The notes beneath the pieces are model-generated. The model saw nothing but the letters and a program-made list of their open reading frames with translations, ran no database searches and was not told the origin of the DNA. Source: Chryseobacterium sp. G0186 (GTDB lineage Bacteria > Bacteroidota > Bacteroidia > Flavobacteriales > Weeksellaceae). Taken from it: 64,000 bases of DNA. The stretch covers positions 2,232,001-2,296,000 of the forward strand of contig NZ_CP033918.1 in the NCBI RefSeq assembly GCF_003815675.1, read 5' to 3'. Shown here in pieces: positions 16,133 through 25,049 of this stretch. The stretch's first letter is position 1, and every line of letters begins with the position of its first letter. Position numbers and translations under genes: made by a program.

Positions 16133-17926
16133 TTATTTCTTTATTGCCTTTACGGTAGACTTGGATCCGTCTTTGAAGTAAAGGGTAACAAAATACAGCC
16201 CTGAGTTCAATCGACTCAGATCTAATTCTTTTATAGAACCATCTGCTGTTTTCACGATTCTTCCTGATACATCTGTAACCGTTGCAGTCTTCACTTCTCT
16301 TGTGTCTGAGAAGTACAGAATATCTTTAAACGGATTTGGATGAACAGATGCTTTCTTAGTCTGCCTATTTACTTCGGATGTGCTTAATTGATCTTTTTCA
16401 ACCGTAAAATTATCAACATAGAAGTTATAATCCAGATCATCATCTACAGATCCTGTACTTCCATAAAATGCAAATACGGTATTCGCACTCATAAAGTTTG
16501 CCAGATCAAAAGTATACTCATTCGATGTATTAGACGGACTATTGTTTGCATTCCATGTTTGTAAAATCATCCATGTAGTTCCACCATCATTAGAAACTAA
16601 AAAATGAACTACATCATCACTATCCATTGCTGAAGAAGCTGTTCCAAAATAAGCGGTCACCCCATAATCAAACTTCACTTTATACCCTCCGGCCGAAAGA
16701 TCAAAAAGCATCGTTTTAAGCCATCCGGTCTTTGAGGTACCAAATAAATTCATATAGGCAGATCCGTTAGACGGACCATTTAAAAAATTACGTTGACTCC
16801 AGTAGACAGAATTACCTGTAGGTCCTGTATCAGGATCTCCGCCAGAAAGATTATTAGACCAGCAATTGCCCGGATAACTTGTAAAATTATTGGTATATGC
16901 CGGAACTACAGCTCCACACAATGTTGTCAGTGATTTTGAGAATGACCATACGCTTTTACTTGTCGTTCCGCTACAATTTGTTCTTACCCAATAATAATAG
17001 TTCGTACTTGGAGACAAATTGCCAAGCGTATAGGATGTCCCCACAACATTTGAATAATTAGGTGCTGTAGCGCTGGTTGGAGGGGTTGCACTCGTACTAT
17101 AGTAAATATCATGGCTCACTGCCTGATTGCCTGTAGGAACTGTCCATGAAATCTGTGCTGAATTTGAAGTTACAGCAGTTGCGGCATTCAATGTAGGAGC
17201 AGCACAGTCAGAATAAACATCCGCCGAGAAAGCAAAAACATTCATTACTCCACTGCTATTGGTTTTAGTAATGGTAACACTTTGAATAGGTTTTGTCTGA
17301 TTGGCAGGGTCAATATTTAAAGCCGTTTGATATAATCTCGGATCTGTAGAATTAGGCCCCAATGCATCTGTCGTTCTGAGAATTCTTCCAATTCCCTGTA
17401 TGGCAAAATTAGATCCGCCATACCAGTCAGAAATACTTTGTCCTGTAAAAACCTGACTGGTATTATCTGTAAAATTAACAGTAACATTCACCGTGGAACT
17501 TCCACTTCCACTGGTGGAAAGCATATAGAGTTTAAAGGCCGGAACCGGTGTAGAGAATACCATCGTTCCGGTATCAGTGCCAGTAACAGTATTAATCCTT
17601 AATGAATTATTTCCAAAATAATCTCCAAGCTGAAATTGTAATCCCGGTGTAGAAGCCACCACTGAATTTATGGTTCCATTAATGGGAAGTCCATAGGTAA
17701 GAGGGGTACTACTTGCCGTAAGTTGGTAATCTCTTGAGACAAAAGCATAGGAAACCCCATCTACATCTGTTGTTGTAGAGATCATGGCAGATCCTACCCC
17801 ATTGGCAATTACATCAGAAGTATACCCTGAACTCACGGGCATTGTTTGAAAATTTTGAGCCATCATCGTAGCTGCCGAAAATAGAGCAATAACAGGAATT
17901 ACTCTTGAAAATAAATTTATTGTCAT
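16133..17926 (-). CDS. T9SS-secreted protein with fibronectin type III domain
   Basis: I chose ATG 17926 because it starts a standard signal peptide (MTINLFSRVIPV... ending MMAQ); the frame is open for 21 codons upstream. The 597-residue product has an N-terminal beta-rich region, a fibronectin type III domain (~230-330; SAQISWTVPTG, SPSTNYYYWVRTNC), and a jelly-roll-like region typical of MAM or cleaved-adhesin domains (~335-510). It ends in a type A T9SS sorting domain (VHPNPFKDILYF ... LNSGLYFVTLYF). It is expected to cross the outer membrane by T9SS and be released or anchored. Adhesion is a guess from the domains. Confidence 0.85.
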   Translation of the reverse strand: MTINLFSRVIPVIALFSAATMMAQNFQTMPVSSGYTSDVIANGVGSAMISTTTDVDGVSYAFVSRDYQLTASSTPLTYGLPINGTINSVVASTPGLQFQLGDYFGNNSLRINTVTGTDTGTMVFSTPVPAFKLYMLSTSGSGSSTVNVTVNFTDNTSQVFTGQSISDWYGGSNFAIQGIGRILRTTDALGPNSTDPRLYQTALNIDPANQTKPIQSVTITKTNSSGVMNVFAFSADVYSDCAAPTLNAATAVTSNSAQISWTVPTGNQAVSHDIYYSTSATPPTSATAPNYSNVVGTSYTLGNLSPSTNYYYWVRTNCSGTTSKSVWSFSKSLTTLCGAVVPAYTNNFTSYPGNCWSNNLSGGDPDTGPTGNSVYWSQRNFLNGPSNGSAYMNLFGTSKTGWLKTMLFDLSAGGYKVKFDYGVTAYFGTASSAMDSDDVVHFLVSNDGGTTWMILQTWNANNSPSNTSNEYTFDLANFMSANTVFAFYGSTGSVDDDLDYNFYVDNFTVEKDQLSTSEVNRQTKKASVHPNPFKDILYFSDTREVKTATVTDVSGRIVKTADGSIKELDLSRLNSGLYFVTLYFKDGSKSTVKAIKK

Positions 17927-18151
17927 ATTATTTATATTTGTTTTGAAAATTAGTAAAAATAACAACACAAAACGAATATTTTTACACAATACGTAAAATA
18001 AATTTATTTTACAACTAAATTTAATATTTTTATCAAAAAATCTAAATCATTTTTTTTAATAAATCTAATATCATGGAAATATTTCTTCTTACCGCTTAAT
18101 TTTATTATTGAGAAATTAAATCCTATTTTTGTCATACAAATTTTTTGAACA

Positions 18152-19357
18152 ATGCCAAATATTTCAAACAGAGCACTGCATATGCCGGCATCACCGGTAA
18201 GAAAACTGGTTCCCTTTGCATTACAAGCAAAACAGAAAGGAATAAAAGTATATCACCTTAATATCGGACAGCCCGATATTGAAACTCCGGAAACCGCGTT
18301 AAATGCTTTAAAGAACATCGACCTAAAAGTATTGGAGTATGCACTTTCTGAAGGAAATATAGAATACAGAAAAGCCCTTACTGAATATTATCATTCATTA
18401 GGTTTTTCAGATCTGACTCCTGATAACTTCATTGTTACCAATGGTGGTTCTGAAGCCCTGAATTTTGCAATTTCAACTTTATGTGATGATGGAGATGAAG
18501 TGATCATCCCTGAACCGTACTATGCCAACTATAATGGATTCACCAGTACATTTGATGTAAATGTAGTAGCTGTTCCATCTACTATTGATACTGGTTTTGC
18601 TTTACCTCCGATTGAGGAATTTGAGAAAAAAATTACAGAAAAAACAAGAGCAATCATCATCTGTAACCCAGGAAACCCTACAGGATACCTGTATACACGT
18701 GAAGAGCTGAAGAAGCTTGCTGAAATTGCTTTGAAATATGACATCGTTATCATCTCTGATGAAGTATACAGAGAATATGTATATGACGGGAAACAGCAAA
18801 TTTCAATGCTTGATTTCCCTGAACTAAGCGAAAACTGCATTATTATCGATTCAGAATCCAAGCGTTATTCTATGTGTGGAGTAAGAATCGGATGTATGGT
18901 TACCCGTTCTCAAAAAATCCGTAATGCGGCAATGCTTTTTGCTCAGGCAAGATTAAGCCCTGTTCTTTTGGGACAGATTGCAGCAACGGCAGCACACCAG
19001 AATGATGGTGCCTATATCAGAGCGGTAAGAGAAGAATACACGCACAGAAGAAATGTTTTGGTAGACCTTTTAAATGCCATTCCAGGCGTAATCTGTCCTA
19101 AACCAAGAGGAGCTTTCTACTGTGTTGCAGAACTTCCGGTGGATGATACTGAGAAATTTGCACAATGGCTATTGGAGAAATTCTCTCTTAATAAGGAAAC
19201 CATCATGGTAGCTCCTGCAGGTGGATTCTACAGCAACCCTGAACTTGGAAAAAAACAGGTAAGAATTGCCTACGTTTTAAAAGAAGAAGATTTAAAGAAA
19301 AGTGCTGAAATCCTTAAGGAAGCTTTAAAGAAGTACAGAGAAGAATTTAGCCTATAA
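18152..19357 (+). CDS. PLP-dependent aminotransferase, class I
   Basis: This 401-residue cytoplasmic fold-type I aminotransferase is of the AspC-like family. Landmarks are the substrate motif HLNIGQPDIETPE, the PLP-ring region NGGSEALNFAIS, CNPGNPTGYLY, the Asp motif ISDEVYREYVYDG, the Schiff-base lysine in DSESKRYSMCGVRIG (~245), and PRGAFYCVAELP. The likely reaction is amino transfer between aspartate or a related amino acid and 2-oxoglutarate, but exact substrates cannot be read from sequence. A TATTTTTG (-7-like) lies at 18124-18131. The following lipoprotein gene and murB are closely spaced, so the three may be co-transcribed. Confidence 0.93.
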   Translation: MPNISNRALHMPASPVRKLVPFALQAKQKGIKVYHLNIGQPDIETPETALNALKNIDLKVLEYALSEGNIEYRKALTEYYHSLGFSDLTPDNFIVTNGGSEALNFAISTLCDDGDEVIIPEPYYANYNGFTSTFDVNVVAVPSTIDTGFALPPIEEFEKKITEKTRAIIICNPGNPTGYLYTREELKKLAEIALKYDIVIISDEVYREYVYDGKQQISMLDFPELSENCIIIDSESKRYSMCGVRIGCMVTRSQKIRNAAMLFAQARLSPVLLGQIAATAAHQNDGAYIRAVREEYTHRRNVLVDLLNAIPGVICPKPRGAFYCVAELPVDDTEKFAQWLLEKFSLNKETIMVAPAGGFYSNPELGKKQVRIAYVLKEEDLKKSAEILKEALKKYREEFSL

Positions 19358-19366
19358 CATTACATC

Positions 19367-19433
19367 ATGCCGACAACAAAAAATATCCATCTGAAAATAC
19401 TCTTTTCGATTCTTTTGCTGTCGGCATTTTTTT
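19367..19433 (+). promoter_or_regulatory. Hairpin with T run overlapping the lipoprotein start codon
   Basis: ATGCCGACA (19367-19375), which includes the start codon, is perfectly complementary to TGTCGGCAT (19419-19427), and the right arm runs into TTTTTTT. It could be a weak intrinsic terminator/attenuator of the upstream aminotransferase transcript or could mask the start codon. The 43-base loop makes this uncertain. Confidence 0.4.
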
Positions 19434-19852
19434 CCTGTGACAAACAAAAACAGACATCTCCTATTCCTTCTAACGATCTAAATGAGATCACTTCTATCAG
19501 GCTCTCTCATATTGGAGGAACCCTGGGTGAGTACAAGATTATTAAAGTCACGAAAGATTCTGTCTTTGCAGAAAAAGGAGCTACTGTTAATAAGACTCAT
19601 CAAGAATGGGTCTCTGCCATCAACCCTGATACGTGGAAAAAACTGAAATCCTCAATCAACGTGAAGGATCTTGATCATATAAAAAGCTCTCCAAGCCAAC
19701 AATCAGTAGATGGAATTGATGAAACTTTTCAGATACGCACCTCTAAAAAGATTCATATTTATGTCAATTCTTTTGCGGATACTGAGCACTACAAACAACT
19801 TCAACAGTTTAAAGAACAATTAGACCAAATTCTTCCCAAAGAATACCAATAA
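19367..19852 (+). CDS. Small lipoprotein of unknown function
   Basis: The 161-residue protein has an N-terminal lipoprotein signal (SAFFSCDKQ, Cys ~25). The mature part contains RLSHIGGTLGEYKIIKVTKD, then EWVSAINPDTWKKL and a polar C-terminal helix. I do not recognise a named family with confidence. It lies 9 bases after the aminotransferase gene and 3 bases before murB, so it is in the middle of an operon. A hairpin with a T run overlaps its first codons (see separate entry). Confidence 0.75.
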   Translation: MPTTKNIHLKILFSILLLSAFFSCDKQKQTSPIPSNDLNEITSIRLSHIGGTLGEYKIIKVTKDSVFAEKGATVNKTHQEWVSAINPDTWKKLKSSINVKDLDHIKSSPSQQSVDGIDETFQIRTSKKIHIYVNSFADTEHYKQLQQFKEQLDQILPKEYQ

Positions 19853-19855
19853 AAC

Positions 19856-20869
19856 ATGCAAGAAAATTTTTCCTTAAAGCCCTACAATACATTTGGCGTT
19901 GATGCCAAGGCTAAATATTTTATTGAGATCACCAGCATTGAAGAATTGAAGGATGCTCTGCATTTTTCAAAAGCACAATCACTTTCTCTTTTACTTCTGG
20001 GTGGCGGAAGCAATATTCTCCTTACAAAAGATTTTGACGGCCTTGCCATTAAGCTTAACTTAAAAGGTATTTCTGAGGAAGAACTGAATGAAAATGAAAT
20101 TCTTGTTACCGCAAAAGCAGGTGAAAACTGGCATGACTTTGTAATGAATTGTCTTGAAAAAAACTATGGTGGATTAGAAAATCTTTCCTTAATTCCCGGA
20201 AACGTAGGCACCTCTCCCATGCAGAACATCGGAGCCTATGGTACGGAAATAAAAGATGTTTTTGTAAGCTGTAAAGCATTGGACCTGGAAAATCTTGAAG
20301 TAAAAACCTTCAGTCTTGAGGAGTGCAGGTTTGGCTACAGAGATTCTATTTTTAAGCAGGAAGGAAAAGGCAGGTATATCATTCTGGAAGTTACCTTTCA
20401 ACTTACCCGAAAAGATCACCACATCAAAACAGAATATGGAGCCATTACTGCTGAACTGAAAAATATGGAGATTGAACACCCTACCATTCAGGATGTTTCC
20501 AGAGCAGTGATCAGCATTAGACAAAGCAAACTTCCTGATCCCAAGGAAATCGGAAATGCGGGAAGCTTCTTTAAAAACCCAACCATTCCTCTGGCGCAAT
20601 TTGAAGCTTTAAAGCAAAAATTTGAAAATATTCAGGGATATCCTAATGGAGACATGGTAAAGGTTCCTGCCGGATGGCTGATTGAGCAGTGTGGATGGAA
20701 AGGTAAGCAAATCGGAAATGTAGCTTCGCACAAACTTCAGTCATTAGTCATTATCAACGCTACTGGGAATGCTTCCGGAAAAGAAATTTTTGACTTTTCT
20801 ACGGAAATCATCAATTCTGTAAAGGAAAAATTCGGAATAGAACTGGAACGCGAGGTGAATATTATATAA
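19856..20869 (+). CDS. murB: UDP-N-acetylenolpyruvoylglucosamine reductase (MurB)
   Basis: MurB uses NADPH and FAD to reduce UDP-GlcNAc-enolpyruvate to UDP-MurNAc, the step after MurA in peptidoglycan precursor synthesis. The 337-residue length and motifs fit type I MurB: YNTFGVDAKA at the N-terminus, the FAD-binding LLLGGGSNILLT, LSLIPGNVGTSPMQNIGAYG, the YRDSIFK segment, and GNAGSFFKNP with the catalytic serine. It is the third gene of the aminotransferase-lipoprotein-murB run. It lies ~18 kb from murA, on the same strand. Confidence 0.97.
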   Translation: MQENFSLKPYNTFGVDAKAKYFIEITSIEELKDALHFSKAQSLSLLLLGGGSNILLTKDFDGLAIKLNLKGISEEELNENEILVTAKAGENWHDFVMNCLEKNYGGLENLSLIPGNVGTSPMQNIGAYGTEIKDVFVSCKALDLENLEVKTFSLEECRFGYRDSIFKQEGKGRYIILEVTFQLTRKDHHIKTEYGAITAELKNMEIEHPTIQDVSRAVISIRQSKLPDPKEIGNAGSFFKNPTIPLAQFEALKQKFENIQGYPNGDMVKVPAGWLIEQCGWKGKQIGNVASHKLQSLVIINATGNASGKEIFDFSTEIINSVKEKFGIELEREVNII

Positions 20870-20950
20870 CTCTCACCTGTGAAATATATAAAATTTTCTG
20901 ATATATTTTTCTCACATTTACAAATTATTTTGATTTATTCTAAATAACTA

Positions 20951-20981
20951 TTGGTCAGCATGATTATATTTTATAATTTTG
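20951..20981 (+). promoter_or_regulatory. Promoter of the TonB receptor / peroxidase operon
   Basis: TTG at 20951-20953 and TAATTTTG at 20974-20981 are 20 bases apart, an excellent match to the flavobacterial -33/-7 consensus. The ATG of the receptor follows 27 bases later. Confidence 0.7.
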
Positions 20982-21008
20982 CCATCTGCTTATTTAGAAT
21001 AAATAAAA

Positions 21009-23762
21009 ATGACTAGATCTTTATTTTTTGTTTTCTTTTTCATTTTCAGTATACAGTTTATACAGGCTCAGGATGAAAAATCACCATTGAACATTACTGT
21101 TTTTGATGAAAACAATAAAGAATTAGGAGGTGCTTCTGTTATAATTAACCAAACCTCTTTAACTACCGACAAAAATGGAAATACCGGCATTTCTATATCA
21201 AACGGTAAATACCATGTAAAAATTCTTCATCCGGGCTATCAGGAAAAGGAACTGAACATCAGCCTTTCTTCACCACAAAACATTACGATTAAGCTTCAGC
21301 CCATCAATAAACTGGAAGAAATTGTTATCTTTTCTAAGGAAAGCAAGGGCTTAACAACCAAATCTGTGATTGACAGACAGGCGATGCAGCATTTGCAACC
21401 TTCAAGTTTTACAGACTTAATGGAACTGCTTCCCGGAGGACTTTCAAAGGCTCCCAACTTAAATTCTGTAAATAAAGCCACACTTAGAGAAAATACAGGG
21501 GTATATACCGGAAATAAATACAACACCTCATCACTGGGGGTCCAGTTCATGATTGATGACAACATCATCAATTCTAATGCAGACATGCAGGTTTCCTTGA
21601 ACGACAGACAGTTTTTGGAAGCTCCGAAATACAGAGAAACCTCCTCTTCAGGAGTTGATATGAGAACCATTTCTACGAATGACATTGAAAAGGTAGAAGT
21701 GATCCGTGGTATTCCATCCGCTGCTTATGGAGATTTAACTTCGGGATTGATCAAAATAGAAAGAAAAATAAAGGCTTCGCCTTTACAGGCAAGATTCAAG
21801 GCTGATGGTTTCAGCAAACAATATTATGTAGGAAAAGGATTCAAGTTAACTGATAAATGGCAGTTGAGCGCAAGTGCAGACTACCTGGATTCAAAATCTG
21901 ATCCAACGGATGACTTTGAAAATTACCAGCGTATTACAGCTTCCATCCGTTCAAAAAAGATTTCCACTTTGTGGTCAAGACCTTTGGAATGGAGATCAAA
22001 CATTGATTTTTCCACAAATATTGACAACAAAAAATATGACCCGGACAACGGGTATCCATCTGTTGATGAATACACTTCCAATAATAAGAGAATAAGCGTA
22101 GCGAATAATTTCATTTATGAACTGGGTAAAAATTCTTTCTTCAATAAGCTAAGTTTAAATACAGCTCTTCGTCAGGGATTTGAAAAGATAGAACAGGTAA
22201 AACTGGTACAGTTATCCGGACCCCGTTCTTTTTCACTGGCTACTGAACAGGGTGAAAATGTAGGCTACTTCCCTGATCTTCGTTATATAGCAGAATTTTC
22301 CACAGAGGGAAAACCTTTGGACATTACTGCTTTTCTACAGGCAACCGGTACAAAAAAAACAAAGGGAATTACCCATCAGTATGAAGCCGGACTTGACTGG
22401 AGATTTTCAAAAAACAACGGTAAGGGACTTCAGTATGATATGCGAACTCCTCCTTCTGCCAATACCGGAATTACAAGACCGAGACCTTACAATGACATTC
22501 CAGCTTCCAGCCTGTTGGCTGCATTTGTAGGAGATCAGATGAGCTATGCCATCAATCAGCATAAGTTTACTTTGTATGCAGGATTAAGATTTTCTAAGAA
22601 CCTGGGAATTGATCATTCCTATTCAATCAGTAAAAAAATATTTACGGAACCGAGATTGAATTTTCAATACAGCCTTCCTCATCTTATGATCAATAATTAT
22701 CCCTTAAAAACGGATGTAACATTAGGATATGGTCTTTTCTACAAGCAGCCTACTCTACTGATGCTTTACCCGAATAAAGAATACTGGGATTACACACAGC
22801 TGAATTATTATCATAATGATGCACAATACCGATATGTAAACTTCATGACCTATGTACAACCAAGAGAAAATAAGGAAATTGAAGCCGCAAAAAGCATTAA
22901 AAAAGAAATCCGTTTAGATCTTGCCTACAGAAATCATGAATTCTTTATGACCTATTTTAAGGAAAATATGAACAATGGTTTCCGCAGCATGAGTCAAACT
23001 GCTGTTCATAATTACAGACAGTATGATGCTAACAAAGTGGATATCTCTCAATGGACACCTAACGGTCCGGATTTAACGAACGTTCCTTATGAAGTAAAAA
23101 ATATTTTTGGGGTCTACTCCACTACAGAGAACGGAAGTGAAACACTGAAACAAGGTATTGAATTTGGATATACCTCTCCCAGAATAAAAGCAATCAATAC
23201 ACGATTTACCTTTACCGGAGCCTGGTTCAAGACACAGTACAGAAATTCGGTACCTGTCATTGAGAAACCAACAGTAACCATCGGTTCTGAGATATTCCCT
23301 TATTACGGAATTTACCAGAGTGATAACGGGTATGTGAATTCAAATATAAATTATAACCTCCTTGCTGATACTTATATTCCAAGTCTGGATCTTATTTTTT
23401 CAGCTTCTATACAGGGAAGTTTATATGACTATTCAAGAAATGACAGAAGAATTGCAGAACCTATTTCGTATTATGGAATGGATGGTGTGATCCACCCTTT
23501 TACTGAGGCTGACAAAACAGATACCTACAAGCAATGGCTGGTAAGAAATGTTTCTGTTTCTGATAATCTGGATAGGCTTACCACTTTTACCATTACAGGA
23601 AATATAAAGGTTACGAAAAGTATTTATAAGGCATTACGTACCTCATTATTTGTGAATAGGCTTTTCAACTATAGCGCTCCTTATACATTCAACAATGTAA
23701 CCGTCTATAGAAAAAGGATGAATACACCTTATTTCGGAATGGAATTAAACTACAATTTTTAA
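21009..23762 (+). CDS. TonB-dependent outer-membrane receptor
   Basis: The 917-residue protein has a signal peptide (ending FIQAQ) and an N-terminal carboxypeptidase-regulatory-like domain (~25-100; ITVFDENNKELGGASVII). A plug domain follows (~115-250, with IEKVEVIRGIPSAAYGDLTSGLI), then a large beta-barrel ending in an aromatic C-terminus (GMELNYNF). It takes up a substrate across the outer membrane using TonB energy. It is not a SusC type, since no SusD follows. It is the first gene of a four-gene operon with a DUF4876 lipoprotein, a DUF6850 barrel and a di-haem peroxidase, so the cargo may be a metal or metal complex (inference). Confidence 0.93.
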   Translation: MTRSLFFVFFFIFSIQFIQAQDEKSPLNITVFDENNKELGGASVIINQTSLTTDKNGNTGISISNGKYHVKILHPGYQEKELNISLSSPQNITIKLQPINKLEEIVIFSKESKGLTTKSVIDRQAMQHLQPSSFTDLMELLPGGLSKAPNLNSVNKATLRENTGVYTGNKYNTSSLGVQFMIDDNIINSNADMQVSLNDRQFLEAPKYRETSSSGVDMRTISTNDIEKVEVIRGIPSAAYGDLTSGLIKIERKIKASPLQARFKADGFSKQYYVGKGFKLTDKWQLSASADYLDSKSDPTDDFENYQRITASIRSKKISTLWSRPLEWRSNIDFSTNIDNKKYDPDNGYPSVDEYTSNNKRISVANNFIYELGKNSFFNKLSLNTALRQGFEKIEQVKLVQLSGPRSFSLATEQGENVGYFPDLRYIAEFSTEGKPLDITAFLQATGTKKTKGITHQYEAGLDWRFSKNNGKGLQYDMRTPPSANTGITRPRPYNDIPASSLLAAFVGDQMSYAINQHKFTLYAGLRFSKNLGIDHSYSISKKIFTEPRLNFQYSLPHLMINNYPLKTDVTLGYGLFYKQPTLLMLYPNKEYWDYTQLNYYHNDAQYRYVNFMTYVQPRENKEIEAAKSIKKEIRLDLAYRNHEFFMTYFKENMNNGFRSMSQTAVHNYRQYDANKVDISQWTPNGPDLTNVPYEVKNIFGVYSTTENGSETLKQGIEFGYTSPRIKAINTRFTFTGAWFKTQYRNSVPVIEKPTVTIGSEIFPYYGIYQSDNGYVNSNINYNLLADTYIPSLDLIFSASIQGSLYDYSRNDRRIAEPISYYGMDGVIHPFTEADKTDTYKQWLVRNVSVSDNLDRLTTFTITGNIKVTKSIYKALRTSLFVNRLFNYSAPYTFNNVTVYRKRMNTPYFGMELNYNF

Positions 23763-23783
23763 AATATATTAAAAGGAAATAAC

Positions 23784-25022
23784 ATGAAAAAAACAGTTTT
23801 ACTATTAAGCTTTGTAGCAATGATGGGAGCTGCATTTACAGTAACCTCATGTAGCAATGATGATTTCGGAGTACAGGCCGGACAAAACGGGGTACTAACT
23901 TTATCTTTTACCGGCGAGAATATTTCTTCCTATGAAAATCTGGATATTGAACTGAGAGAAGTAAATACCGGAGCCATCATCAACAAAAAAATTCAAAAAG
24001 CAAATGCAACCTCTATAGAAGTTCCTTATGGTTCTTACAAAATTCTTGTGAATGGTAAGGTGATCACTACACAGTTGGAAACCGGTGATGCTTCCGGAAC
24101 AGGGGTGGCCGATATTACAACGATGGCAACTAATGTTACGATTCCTTTATATTTTAAAATATTTCATGAAGATTTTATCATTGAAGAGGTATTCTTTACC
24201 GGAATTAAAACATCGGATGGTAAAAATTATAACTCAAGCCGTTACTTTAAAATCGTAAATAATACGGATAAGGTTTTGTATGCAGATAATCTGATCATCG
24301 GACAGTCCCAATTTATGACCACTGAAGATGATAATCCTACCCCGTACGATGTCAATCAATATTTTCCGGTTAAAGGAGTTCTGATCTTACCGACAAATGA
24401 CACAAACCCTACAGTAAAAAAATACCCTGTACAACCTGGTGATTTTATCGTTGTAGCAGATAATGCAATCAACCATAAAGCGCAGACAAGTACCGCTTTT
24501 GACCTGCATAATGCAGACTTTGAGTTTCCGTCAACAGCTCCGGCTTTGGGACAGGTTGACAACCCTGCTGTACCGAATGCAGATGTAGCTTTCACTACGG
24601 CAAAGAATATGTTCATCATGCACAACAGAGGCTTTGAAAGCTATGTAATTGCCCGTTTCCCGACTGGAGAATCAAAAGAGACGTTCCTTCAAAACCGTAA
24701 ATACGATTTCAGCTATATCAACTCTGCAGGAACTGTTACCAAAAGAAGTGTTTATTCAATTCCTAATACCTGGATTATAGATGCCGTTAACAATAGTGTT
24801 CCTACTAAGTTTTTCCACACATTAACCGCTCCTAGCATTGATGCCGGATGGACTTCAGCAGGTTCAATAGACAGTGATCCGAACCGTTTCGGTAAATCTG
24901 TAAGACGTAAAATTACTGGAAAAACAACTGGTAATAAAAACCGTTACATGGATACCAACAATTCATCCAATGATTTCGTTAAGGATTCCGAAGCGAGTTT
25001 AAAAGACGGTATTATTCATTAA
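23784..25022 (+). CDS. DUF4876-family lipoprotein
   Basis: The 412-residue protein has a lipoprotein signal with Cys at ~23 (VTSCSNDD). An N-terminal beta-sandwich (~30-120, SIEVPYGSYKILVNGK) is followed by a region resembling a lamin-tail-type fold: EEVFFTGIKTSDG, then RYFKIVNNTDKVLYADNLII. I recognise this as the DUF4876 family, which is found behind TonB-dependent receptors in Bacteroidota. It probably sits on the outer membrane as a partner of the receptor encoded 21 bases upstream. Its function is not known. WIIDAVNN near residue 330 is a striking conserved-looking Trp region that could be a target of the operon's peroxidase (speculative). Confidence 0.8.
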   Translation: MKKTVLLLSFVAMMGAAFTVTSCSNDDFGVQAGQNGVLTLSFTGENISSYENLDIELREVNTGAIINKKIQKANATSIEVPYGSYKILVNGKVITTQLETGDASGTGVADITTMATNVTIPLYFKIFHEDFIIEEVFFTGIKTSDGKNYNSSRYFKIVNNTDKVLYADNLIIGQSQFMTTEDDNPTPYDVNQYFPVKGVLILPTNDTNPTVKKYPVQPGDFIVVADNAINHKAQTSTAFDLHNADFEFPSTAPALGQVDNPAVPNADVAFTTAKNMFIMHNRGFESYVIARFPTGESKETFLQNRKYDFSYINSAGTVTKRSVYSIPNTWIIDAVNNSVPTKFFHTLTAPSIDAGWTSAGSIDSDPNRFGKSVRRKITGKTTGNKNRYMDTNNSSNDFVKDSEASLKDGIIH

Positions 25023-25049
25023 AATATCGGTTTATACTTTCAATACATT

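Noticed and set aside
23784..25022. SusD-like partner for the TonB receptor
   Set aside because: The lipoprotein has no TPR/RagB-SusD features; its beta-rich content and motif fit DUF4876 instead.
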